Assembly: GCA_963682175.1 (NCBI GenBank) | Contig: OY821775.1 | Coordinates: 8,280,501-8,344,500, forward strand | Direction: 5' to 3' | Length of the DNA stretch: 64,000 nt | Source of the DNA: Triglochin maritima | Taxonomy: Eukaryota; Streptophyta; Magnoliopsida; Alismatales; Juncaginaceae | Part shown: positions 12,601 through 23,363 of the stretch, piece by piece | Numbering within the stretch: position 1 is the first letter of the stretch | Layout: every line of letters begins with the position of its first letter | The notes under the pieces: model-generated | What the model was told of the DNA's origin: nothing | Databases searched by the model: none | Seen by the model: only the letters and a program-made list of their open reading frames with translations | Position numbers and translations under genes: made by a program

Positions 12601-15600
12601 CGTTCAATGAGTGTATAGGAAATGGGTCGGGTGATTTCTCCATTACATTACCGAAATGGGTGTTAGAGATTGGGAAAGATAACCAGGATATATTCTTTAC
12701 TGATCGAGAAGGAAGAAGAAATACAGAATGCCTCTCATGGGGTGTTGATAAAGAGCGGATTCTCAAAGGAAGAACTGGTATTGAGGTTGTATTCTCTTTA
12801 TGACATGTGTAACCTCTTCCAAGACTATCTCAACAAAGTGAAATACTTTTCATATGTTTATTTGTGCTTGAATGTAACCCTTACCTGGTACAAAATACAA
12901 ACACTATATACTCTACATGGGCATGATAAAATTTCCTTAAAATGAATAAAATTACCTTACAAATTTTGAATCCAAACAAGATTTGATGCATTTTGTGATT
13001 TTCGTATGGTGATGTAATGCACTTGGATTTTAGTACAAGGTTTTGGTTAATTCATGGCATTTTTTGTCAGATTATGTTCTGCTGCATTTTTTGCTGGTTT
13101 GGATCTGATTCCAGGTGATACTTCAGGTTTATTTCGATTTTATGAGAAGTTTCCGGACGGAGTTTGATGACTTATTTGCAGAGGGTATAATCTCTGCTGT
13201 TGAAATTGGACTTGGTGCATCTGGGGAGCTAAAATACCCTTCTTTCTCAGAAAGAATGGGTTGGATATATCCTGGTATTGGTGAGTTTCAGGTATTTCTT
13301 TAGAAGAAGCTTTGTGGCGTCCCCATTTCCTTGTTAATTTGCATCAAAAAAATGGAGTACGCGTATTCTAGGCTGGTCAATCAGGATCCATGGTGAAAAC
13401 TCCCGATTTAGCTTTAGATGTCGTTTTGATCCTAATACCTTTAGAAAGCATGATGGTTATCTTAACCTTAATTGCTGATGTGATGCCACAGAGAAGTGAA
13501 ATACTGAATTGATTTTACATGAAATGTTTTTTAGAATATAATCTGGTTGCATACAATGTGAGGTGACAAAAGACATACAATGTGAGGTTCCATGATGTAT
13601 GCTTTTTGCGGATGATGTAGTATTAATTGATGAGAATATGGTAGGTGTGGAGAGAAAACCAGAGTTGTGGAGAAATACTTTAGAAACAAAAGGTTTTAAA
13701 CTAAATAGATCTAAAATTGAATATATGAAGTGTTGTTTCAGTACCGTTAATACCGAGGAAGAGAAGATTATATTAGATGGGCAAGTGGTGCGTAGAAAAG
13801 ATATTTTTAGATATCTTGGATCAATACTTCAAAACGATGGGGAGATCGATGAAGATGTTAACCATAAGATTAGAGCAAAATGGATAAAATGACAACAAGC
13901 CTCAGGTGTCTTATGTAACAAGAAAATTTCACTTAAGTTAAAAGAAAATTTTTATAGAACCGCAATAAGACCTGCAATGTTATATGGTGCGGAATGTTGG
14001 ACCACTAAAAAACAACATATACAAAAGATGAGTGTATCTGAAATGATGATGTTGAGGTAGATGTGTGGCCATACGCGAATGGATCGGATTAGAAATGAAG
14101 AAATTCGTGAGAGAGTTGGAGTTGCTCCAATGGAAGAGAAAATTATACAACACAGACTGAGAATGTTTGAACATGTACAAAGGAGATCTTCGGAGACACC
14201 TATAAGAAGATGAGTATTGAATCGGATCGAAGACACAAAAAGAGGAAGGTAGACCACGATTGACTTGGGAGGAAGCGGTTAAAAGAGATCTAAAAGATTG
14301 GAATGTGCCTTGGGAATTTGCATTGGATTGAAACACGTGAAAGAAGACGATTCATGTGCCTGAACCGTGACTCATTAGAGTTTCATTTCTAACCTACCAT
14401 AACTAGTTTGGGATTAAAGACTTTGTTGTTGTTGTTGTAATCTGGTTGCATGTTTTAACAATATTAATGTTGATAGAGTAGATACATTTTTCGAGCATCT
14501 TTTACCTGACATGAATGTTGAATTTAAATATGTATCCAAAGTTCATGCAGAATAGGCCTTGGGTCAGACCAATATTTTTGTGAAAGGGGTTGGCATGATC
14601 TAAGTTCTGAAGGAATTTTGTATAGAAGCAATGATATTATGCTATTGAAATAGATAGGAATAGCTCACACACAGTTCTACAGCTTCACAATGACCTTTAT
14701 TGACAACTTCATGCAATCCCTCTTATTACTTATTGGACCATGTCTCCTCGATATGTATTATATATTTTTGCATAAAATTATAATTTAGTAAATCTATTCC
14801 GTTAAGTGCAATTTTTTACCCTACTTTTTAAAATATGTTGCTTTGTTGTGCAGTGCTATGACAAGTATATGCAACAAAGCCTTCGTACAGCAGCAAAATT
14901 ACGTGGGCACTCCTTTTGGGCTAGGGGACCTGATAATGCTGGTCACTACAATAGCCTTCCTCATGAAACTGGGTTCTTCTCTGATAAGGGTGATTATGAT
15001 AGTTACTATGGGCGTTTCTTCCTGAACTGGTATGCGCAGACCCTGATTGATCATGCCAACAATGTACTATCCCTTGCAACACTTGCATTTGAGGAGATAG
15101 AGATAATTGTTAAGGTACATCTTTTGATAACCGAGCATAGCAAACATGTTATTTTGCATATATTTTTCTTGATTTTTTTGTAAATTCTTTTTACAAGCTT
15201 CAGAAGTTACAATTTTGGACCTTGTGAAACTTATCATTATCGAGAAACACCAGGCTTTGCTCGCTCACAATTTGCTTATGTTAACAAATGCAAAGTCACT
15301 CTTAACAGTTAACACAACAACAACAAAGCCCTTAGTCCCAACTCCCAAACTAGTTGTCGTAGGCTGAAGTCATTCTTATTGAGCACATAAATCTATTAAA
15401 CTATGTCAAGGTTTAACATGATTTGGATGAATTTGCAGATTCCACCAGTCAACTGGTGGTATAAAACTGCCAGTCATGCTGCAGAACTAACTGCTGGATT
15501 TTATAATCCTACAAATCGAGATGGTTATTCTGCGGTTTTTGAAATGCTCAAGAAGCATTCAGTGACCATGAAGTTTGTGTGCTCGGGGCAACTAACTTCT

Positions 15601-16435
15601 GTCCAGGAAAATGATCAGGCATTGGCTGATTCAGAAGGATTAACCTGGCAGGTGAGATGTTTTTTTCTCTCACTTGATTGTCTTGTCCAGTGGAGTTGAT
15701 TATAAGCATAGAATCTCTATGCTGCATTTAAACTACATTGTTACCTGTCCTTATCATCATAGATGGCCCATCACCATGAAGCATTTCTTGTCGCAGTTGC
15801 ACAAGTTGAACAAAGATCCTCATTATACTTGTCCTCTCTAACAACTGTTGCAATGCCATTACTTTATGTTTTTTTCCAACGTTTCTGATCTTTTTGTATC
15901 AGATTCTCAATTCCGCCTGGGATAAGGAGTTACCTTTAGCTGGTCAAAACCCCTTTCTGTGTAATGAGCTTCAAGACTATACTAGACTATTGGAGATTTC
16001 AAAGGCAAGAAATGATCCTGATCATAGACATCTTTCTTTCTTTGTGTATAAGTTATCATCATCTGTCTTGACGCAAACAGAGAGATGGTTCCAGGAGTTC
16101 AACTATTTTGTAAGGTGCATGCATGGTGAGTTGTGGCACTGCTTATGGTTAAACCTTGTCATATTTTTATGATTTTATCACGTCGTACCAGAATTGCTCT
16201 CTTGACTTGCTTATTGATCTTTCTGCACCATGTGGCTCTTTTTGTGCCTCTATTTTCATGTTTTGTTGTTCTTTCTTTCTTTCTTTTTCTATTCATTTTA
16301 ATTTTTGCTACTTGTTGTCTTCCAAAGATTAATTGGGAGCACACAGATTCGTATTTACCCTTGGAGGTGAATTATTGCTGAATCATACTGGTACCTGTAC
16401 TTGCAGGGGAAGTAATCAATGCCTATCAAGCATGA
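9686..16435 (+). CDS. BAM8-like: BZR1-domain beta-amylase-like transcription factor (BAM7/BAM8 type)
   Basis: Ten exons: 9686-10021, 11348-11572, 11799-11876, 12112-12315, 12591-12785, 13127-13291, 14854-15114, 15439-15651, 15903-16125 and 16407-16435. They join in frame to about 642 residues. Residues about 35-100 form the BES1/BZR1 DNA-binding region (basic [12 protein letters not shown] followed by the [17 protein letters not shown] segment). From about residue 205 a glycosyl hydrolase 14 (beta-amylase) domain follows, with [24 protein letters not shown] and [20 protein letters not shown]. In the family this fusion is a nuclear transcription factor that binds brassinosteroid-type elements, with the amylase fold acting in regulation and not starch breakdown. 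The first catalytic Glu (GELKYP, about residue 380) is present, but the second is Gln (AGQNP, about 574), so hydrolysis is unlikely. The inner loop reads FVCSG where active enzymes have FTC. A LINE lies in intron 6. Confidence 0.93.
13553..14437 (+). mobile_element. 5'-truncated RTE-type LINE in intron 6 of the BAM gene
   Basis: The + strand encodes the C-terminal part of a LINE reverse transcriptase: the FADD active-site box with context [11 protein letters not shown] near 13600, then a typical C-terminal tail ([18 protein letters not shown], around 14240-14300) interrupted by stops. The 3' end is a short (TTG)n tract rather than poly-A, as in the RTE clade. The insertion is flanked by a perfect 14-bp direct repeat (TAATCTGGTTGCAT at 13539-13552 and 14438-14451), which is its target site duplication. 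It is dead: several in-frame stops, and everything upstream of the RT palm is missing. Confidence 0.9.
13599..14330 (+). pseudogene. LINE reverse transcriptase fragment, broken
   Basis: The first uninterrupted stretch runs 13599-13892 and contains the FADD box. The reading continues in the same frame through stop codons near 13892, 14058 and 14210 to the conserved C-terminal segment near 14300. It is a non-functional remnant of the element described at 13553-14437. Confidence 0.85.
15306..15372 (-). mobile_element. 3'-end remnant of an RTE LINE or related SINE, antisense
   Basis: The sequence 'aacaacaacaaagccc...ccaaactagttg' is the reverse complement of the 3' terminus of the LINE at 13553-14437 ('aactagtttggga...ctttgttgttgttgt'). 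It lies in intron 7 (15115-15438) of the BAM gene. Only the last 65 bases or so are recognisable. Confidence 0.7.
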
Positions 16436-17621
16436 TATGTTGCAGCTCTCTTGTAGTTTTGCTCCTTGTATGATTAATGATACAATGTCGGTATATTGAT
16501 GCTGGAATCTTAGATGGTGTCAGTTGCAAGACTTCACAAACAGTCAGAACACTTGGAGCCATAAGCATCACACTAAGCTAAGTAGCTAGCTACGCAAACC
16601 AAAATTAATCTATCCCATTGGCGTACCATCGTTGGAGATGTTATTGGTGGTCTATTTTGTAATTTTAATTTTACACTATGACAACTTAGTTATTTTCAGG
16701 TTCAGGCCTTGTAAAGACGCAAAGGTCGTTGTGTAACATGTATCTCTGTTGATGTACTCTGATACTTCCGATATCGTATTAACTTAATGGAACTGGAGAC
16801 TGCGAGTACCCAGTGAAGTTGCTTTGCTGCTTGAAATCATTCTCATAATCGTCTTTTTGTGAAATTGATAGGAAGCAGTTGGATAAAAGGAGCTTTATTT
16901 TACGGTCTTTGTTAATGAGGCTGAAATATCATACAAACATATCTTAGTTTCAACTATATCGAATGCATATGGATCATATAGGAATGAGAGTAACACTCAT
17001 CTTCTGAAGATCAATGCCTCATCTTCTGAAGATTAATGCTTCTCTGAAATCTTATCAATTTATGGTGGCCTGTTCTGTTTTAGGCTTTTAGCAGTCTAAG
17101 CTTGTTCTGTTTCAGGCATGGAGGCTTAATTCCCTGGTCTCTTCTTTCTTTCTGCTGTGGGTTTCTTTAAGGGGTGGTGGCTAAATAACCCTAAACTACT
17201 TTATCTTAAAAACTTACCAATAATTGATCAACGGAATGCAGTAAATTACCAAAATCAAGTAGACATATAATTGGAACATTGATAAGCCATCGAATCGTAA
17301 CCTTCTATCTAAGACAACTTTGTAAGTTCGATCTATTAGCATCCCTTGTCAAAAAAGAAATCTCATTGAAATAACATCGAAATAGCTGTATTAAGTTTCA
17401 TCCGTGGTGGCACACACATTGCCAATTTGTTGCAGAACACAGGTCAGAGATTCAACAGTTGCTGATATCTGAATATCTGATATCCAGCCTTGGTGCAGCC
17501 CCATGTAAAAACCTCAGTCATCGGTACTCCTTCAAATTATTAATTCCACCAGCAACTCAGTTTCCGAAGAACCGCTAAAACTTGAATCATCGGTTACTCT
17601 TTGATTTGGAAAAACAAATTG
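16436..17621. other. Convergent intergenic region
   Basis: The region separates the stop of the BAM gene (+) from the stop of the ALKBH8 gene (-), so it should hold both 3' UTRs and polyadenylation sites. No further gene was recognised. A short direct repeat ('atcttctgaagat' twice) is visible near 16999-17036. Confidence 0.5.
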
Positions 17622-20600
17622 TCACCCGGAATGCTTGTCCACATTAGACATCGTCGTTGCCGTTTGAGAATCACAAAACTGTGGGTACTCACAAGAACAA
17701 GGTTCTCGTCTGACCTGCAAGCAGCAAAAATGTGCCAGTAAGAAAAAATATTAAGTTGTGGGCTGATGGTAATTGTTAGAACAGGTCGCAAAATGAACTT
17801 TATGGTGGACTCGTGTATCTTAACTCACAACTTCACCCAATGTACAGATATTCTAACACGCTCCGCGTAACATGAGCTCCGTGTGAGAACATTGAACACA
17901 TCAGATTAGCGTGGATTTGACATACAAGAATCATGCAGAGAACATGCTCTAGTACCATGTTAGAACAGATCCCATAAGAGACCCTATGCCCTAAAACTTT
18001 GACTTGTTAGGAGGAGAGCATCAGACTTACGGGTCTTACCCACCGCACATTTTCTGGTATGAGACTATTTTAACGGCAATGCACTAGGAAGCCTACACCT
18101 AGTCACCTACTGAGAACATGAGAAAGTGGCATCATAAAATAAACATATTTGCAAGCAATACATGTTTACGATTATAACATGATTTGCTGTTACCCCATTT
18201 AAATAATGATGTCACATGTTCTTGATGAAATCTAATTTTAGCAGACAAGTTCGCCACAAAATTATAGAAGGCCAAAAAAGTTGCTCGAGGATTTGAAAGA
18301 CAGTGAAAAAGTTCCAAAATGACTATCTGAAAAATAAATGGATTTGCCTAGATTTATTAAATAATTTTAGGCCAGAGTGTAGATGGACAAACCTCTCGGA
18401 AAGTGAAAGAAACTCTTCTAGAGGATCTTCTGATCATACAGTCTCCCACTGAATCAACCTATAACACAAGCAAACAAGACAAAAAATGTCGTCTGTATAA
18501 GATAATAGCCGAATACAGAATATGCAGTCGTGCACATGAAAAACTTGTTATAGTTAATCAGAAGACAATCACATTACTTAGTTAACTACTATTCCATCAT
18601 GACAAGCAGACGAGGGCTGATGGCATGAGTATCTAATGCAATGTCTATGTTGCATTCGTAGCAATTGCTTATAAGGACTTTCAAAGTTTGTGATATATTA
18701 GTTAAATACATGGCAAAAAAAATTAAGATTATTACTTGGTATCATTCCAACGCAGGTTCTTAAACTTGAACTACAGGATAACATATTAAGCAAGTGAACA
18801 AAACATAGCTATTGGTAACACACCTTATGATGAGGAATGTAGTGGTGCCAGGCATATCGTCCCTCCCCAGACATTAAGAGCATTGATCTCGGTGGAAGAA
18901 ATATAGCTTTCCTTATGAAGCTTGAACAGCGGATGGGATTCTTTCCAATAATCTCTGGCTCTGCAACTGCTAAAGATGATGGAAGGCTTGAGCCTTCTGA
19001 ATATTTCCTAAACTCCATGATGCATTGACCAGCCAAGGAGAGACTGAATATGTACTCATAAAATGCTGAGTGAGTATCAACATGAGGGGCTAAGCCCACT
19101 CCTGGTCGGTACTCATTAACCTGTAAATGATCCATCTTGTTCAATCAGATTCCTGACATCAAACAAATTGACATAATAAAAAAGATTAAAATTGACATCT
19201 TGCTCATTATTTATTTAAAAGGTTGACATAACTAAGATTTCAAATTCTGCAATTTATTTTTTCACCTGCTACTTCATCGTAGCAGCTGGATAATGCCAGG
19301 ATCAAAGAAGTGTTATCTTGTTGCATTTGAGGCAGATATATTTTAATTTCCAGCTAAAACTATTAACGATCACAAAGAAAACATGTCCACAATAAAACAA
19401 TTAATCTTCAAAAAAGAATAAAAAATCTAACAGTCACATAGTTTTCAACAGCTTGTTGTTGTTGCTAACAACAATCTTGCAATCATATGTTAGTTTTCAG
19501 AACCCTGATATTGTGGAAATTTTTATCAGTAATATTGTGAAGTAGTTTATTAACCAAAATGGCAAGGTATGCACTAACAGAAATGGTTTGCATCGAGAAA
19601 CAAAGGGCACACGATCTCACCGTAAGTTGATTGACTATATTTCTCTGAGCATCTTTGATGATGGGGAATCTTGTAAGCCTCTTAAGCAAAAATGAAACAA
19701 AAGATGGAAGATCTCCCAAGTATTGCTTTGGATCAATATTTCTTGTCTGTGAAAAAAAGTGCATACTGTGAGAGACGAACACAAACTGCTAATGTAAAAT
19801 GTTCCAACAACTTAGAGAATGAAACATCTTTCCTGACATATCTGACACCAGAAAACGGATATAAAAAAAGATGGTTGTACATTTAAAAAAATTGCTTAGA
19901 AATAAAATAATAAAAGCTTTGCTTATGATATTAGTAAATATTTAGATAGCACGAGATTAATTATCTCCTTGGAACAGCATAAAAATATCATATCGAATGA
20001 ATATCTTGATTCTTGACATCCTCCTTTTGACAAGAATGATGAATTACATCAACATCAACATAACCCCAAATGCCTCAGAAGAGACTCCCGCCTAAGCGAG
20101 GTAAGGGGGGTCGGATGTACGCAACCCTACCACTGTAAAACAATAAGGGGGTGTTTGGTTGGCTGGGATGGAATGGAATGAGAATCTCATACCAGGCTGG
20201 AATGAATTCTCATTCTATGGTAGGTAGGTAAGGTTCTAATTCCTAGGTATGGGCTGGAATGAATTCTAATTCTGGACCCAAAATAAAAAAATCAAACACC
20301 AGAATGGAATGAAATCCATTCCATTTCATTCCAGGTACCCCCAACCAAACACCCCCTAAGGTTGTTTCCAATTGACCCAAATGATGCAAATGCAACTGAC
20401 CATCTGCGATTCCACAATAAAAGAAATACAGATCGTTTAAATAGTCATTTGATATAGTACATGATGTTCCAAATGTCAAAAAATAACTTAATCTTTGACA
20501 CAGTGAAAATAGTCCTTTTGACAAGAATGATCCGTCATTTATTTCAAATTGATCAATATACTATCTGTACGTTATCTATCACAATGCTATAAAAATTTCA

Positions 20601-22550
20601 GCTTACTTCATATAAGAACTCATAACCATAATGTTGAACTCTCCGTTTTGAAAGGCTCTTCCAAGGCTTTGCATCAACTGCTGCAAGGAGTTTCTAGCCA
20701 TGATAAAAATATCAAAAACAAGTTGGATAAAAGAGAAATGGTTCTATTATTTTTTATTTTCTTTGAAGTAAAAGGAACATTAGGAAATACCTGCTCTTCT
20801 TTGATAGAAATAAAGTCATGTAGGAGGAAAATTCCTGGAATCCCCAGCTCAGATGCATCCAGAGACACTGATATTGAGTCATTGATCTACATTAAAATAA
20901 TTTTATGATGAAGATACTGAAATTTGAATATCTAAAATTTAAAAGGAATACACTCCCTGCAGACTACACCATGATAACATAATTCAAACAAAGGAATGCT
21001 CTCAAAAAACTAACAAAATTAGTGTGTTATGTTACTAATGTAGGAGACATTCGTTCTGTTCCAATCTTGACCTTCTAGAATACAATATAAAGCACTAGGA
21101 TCCCAGTAAGATGACAATGCAAAGCAGCACATTTCACATGAAACTTTGGCAGTCCCACGACAAACCAATTCATAGAGGTGAACAAACATCACAATTGCAG
21201 CATCAATGTAAAAAGATGTAACAAAGAAACACCACATTCCATAACAACATTGCCTCTTACTCTATGCTAAGTTAATTGAAGTTCTATCATTATGCTTTCA
21301 AGCTGAACTAGAAGACATACAGATTGCAAACACTGATCTAAGATACACCTTCCATGCACAAACATTATTTCTATGATTGTCAAACATCTCAAATGTATAA
21401 AATGAAAGCATTCCATGAACAATTATCTCTTACACGTTTCACAGATTCTCTTAACAGGCTTTAGTGTTTAGACTAATTGGTCAACTTGACAACAATTTTA
21501 GTAACACCATACAAACACCACCTCCAATGGCAACTTTTCGCGTTGGGTGCCTCAAAGGCGATGTGTGGGACACTTTTTCCAACTTCCCAGAAGCTAAAGT
21601 TTAGAGTGTAGTTATAATTTACCCAAAACCCAACATCTTGTGAAAAATTAGTCTTGATTAGCTAGGTGAAATTGAAATGTTAGAAGTTAAACACCCAACC
21701 ATCAAAACTTGTTTGGTGTACCCACATGCTTTTGGTTGATTTTGTAAATTATACCCAGAAGCTTCATATGAAAAATTGGGATTCCCAAACGAACCCTTCA
21801 ACACCAATCGCCGAATATCTTCAAAACCTAATCTACCACATTGCATACCCCCATCCACTAGAGCACCACAACTAGACATGGATCCATTTGAGGACACCAG
21901 CTTTTGGAGTTTGAGTTTGGATAATTTGCAAAACCACTCAAAAGCTAGTGGATGTCCCCATACAACAAATTAACGGTTGGCTTTTAGCTTTTGGTGGTTG
22001 ACATTTTACATAAGAATCAAGAAGGTAATGAATGGTAGTTTTCTGGATTTTGAATAAATTACATCTATACTCTAGACATTAATTTCTCCTTGGTTAGTAA
22101 AAAGTATCTCAGAATGCAAAATCCAGGTTTGAGAATCCAACTCGAAAAGCTGTGAGTCCTAAACGGATCTATAATCAACACCTCAGCATTTTGATTTCCA
22201 ACTAACTAAACCAAATACTAAAGCGCGGAAGGAGACACCTTTGGGAGCGTGTGGACGATGGAGTACCGGATGTGGAGTTTCCGGCCGCCGAGCTCGGGGC
22301 AGGGCCGGCCGCCGCACCAGGCCTCCATGGCGGCGCGGGCGGAGGCGGGATCGCGGAAGCAGATGACGAGACGGGCGCCGGTGTCGTCGGCGGCGTGGAC
22401 GGCGACGACCTCGCCGAAGGCGCTGAAGGCGGCGGCGGCTTGCGCGTGGGAGACGCCCACCGCCGGGCCGCAGTTGGCCACGTAGAGGTTGGGGGTTGAC
22501 GGCTGGTCGGCGGATGATCGAGGAGGCGCGAAGCGTATTGGTTCTGACAT
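17622..22550 (-). CDS. ALKBH8: ALKBH8-type tRNA hydroxylase (RRM + AlkB dioxygenase)
   Basis: Seven exons on the minus strand: 22239-22550, 20791-20886, 20607-20693, 19621-19746, 18824-19120, 18393-18458 and 17622-17714. All joins are phase 0, giving 358 residues. Residues about 20-100 are an RRM (LYVANCGPAV as RNP2, GARLVICF as RNP1). The rest is an AlkB-type Fe(II)/2-oxoglutarate dioxygenase: NEYRPGVGLAPHVDTHSAF gives iron ligands His220 and Asp222, WHHYIPHH gives the distal His (about 300), and RRVSFTFR (Arg321, Arg327) binds 2-oxoglutarate. In plants the homologue hydroxylates mcm5U at the wobble base of tRNA-Gly; the methyltransferase fused to it in animals is a separate protein. A short Cys-containing tail, CSCEYPQFCDSQ, is typical of plant members. 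Exon 1 is GC-rich. Introns 1 and 3 carry transposon remnants. Confidence 0.93.
20085..20400 (+). mobile_element. RTE/SINE 3'-type remnant interrupted by the MITE
   Basis: The stretch 20085-20146 ('...ctaagcgaggtaaggggggtcgg...cgcaaccctacc') and the stretch just after the MITE ('aaggttgtttccaattgaccc', from 20358) together look like one common plant retroposon tail, cut in two by the MITE. The family assignment rests on recollection of this motif, so it is tentative. Confidence 0.5.
20147..20356. mobile_element. Tourist/PIF-Harbinger-like MITE in ALKBH8 intron 3
   Basis: 210 bp with perfect 16-bp terminal inverted repeats (GGGGGTGTTTGGTTGG at the left, its complement at the right), flanked by a 3-bp TAA duplication at 20144-20146 and 20357-20359. 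The inside is a loose palindrome of GGAATGGAAT/ATTCCATTCC motifs and does not code. The TAA duplication and terminal bases match PIF/Harbinger MITEs. Confidence 0.88.
21690..21985. repeat. Imperfect inverted repeat in ALKBH8 intron 1, possible old MITE
   Basis: A segment starting 'cccaaccatcaaaacttgtt' near 21698, followed by 'cttttggttgattttgtaaattat', reappears in reverse complement near 21905-21980 with many mismatches (CCAACCGTT..., CTTTTGAGTGGTTTTGCAAATTAT). The spacing suggests a decayed fold-back element about 290 bp long. No target duplication was found. Confidence 0.5.
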
Positions 22551-23055
22551 TTCTACGAACGGTTTGTTTGTGATTTGGAGAGGAGGGTTTGGTTTTGCGG
22601 GTTTTGATTGTTTGGTTAGGTAATCGTAGATTATTGGTGATAAAGGTGTGGTTTGACTAAACGATAATTGAATTTAGGTTTGCGATATGTATCTGGTTTG
22701 TAGAGTTTAGTGTATGTATGATTTATACTTTCTAGTTTTTTTCGTAATTATTGAGAAGCATTTACTTGGATTAATAGGAAGGTAAGTGAGTTTTTATCCT
22801 TTTTTATTTAACCTATTTTATCTTAAACATCCCAAACATGTGAATTAAACTGCTAAAATTCGATCGGGTCTTGAAATATGTTATGGAATTTATCATGATT
22901 TTGATCGTATTGTACAATAGGCTGTAAATCCAATGGTTAGAGTTAGACAGGTACAGTTATGCGTTGTGTGTTATTTCCAGGAAAAATGATTTAACATGGA
23001 ATGAAATTTACGTTCGTTTAGTAATATGGGATTATATTTTATGATAAAAATTTAG
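22551..23055. other. Promoter side of the ALKBH8 gene
   Basis: About 500 bp between the ALKBH8 start codon (read leftwards) and the left end of the large MULE. The MULE therefore borders the ALKBH8 upstream region closely. No other gene seen. Confidence 0.5.
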
Positions 23056-23107
23056 GAGAAAATGTTTAGTGGACGCGCGCGTCCGGGACGCGCGCTGATG
23101 TGGCCAG
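23056..23107 (+). repeat. Left terminal inverted repeat of the large MULE
   Basis: Begins GAGAAAATGTTTAGTGGACG, very like the right end of the small MULE read inwards (GGAAAATGATTTATGAACGC). It is followed by the GC-rich, self-complementary GACGCGCGCGTC core and by ATGTGGCC. Confidence 0.8.
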
Positions 23108-23363
23108 TCCACTCAGCAGACGCTGCTTAGTTGGCGCGATGGGATATGAAAAGTTTTTTGTTTTTTTATTCCTCTATATTTTCGTACCGTCATCATTTCC
23201 ATCATCCTTCCCTCCATCCCTCATTAATGCGACTCAAATCACTCTCTTCCTTCATCATTTTGGCGCTCGGCGCTCCTACACGGCACAGAAGACTTGTTAT
23301 CAATCTCAAGATGCCTCTTCCTTTTCCTTCCCTTCTCTTCTGTGGTCATTCCTCTGTACTCAA

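Noticed and set aside
23100..23363. N-terminal extension of the transposase upstream of 23364
   Set aside because: The extension starts at a GTG, is hydrophobic and Phe/Pro-rich, and has no counterpart in FAR1-like proteins; the ATG at 23364 precedes the FAR1 domain normally.
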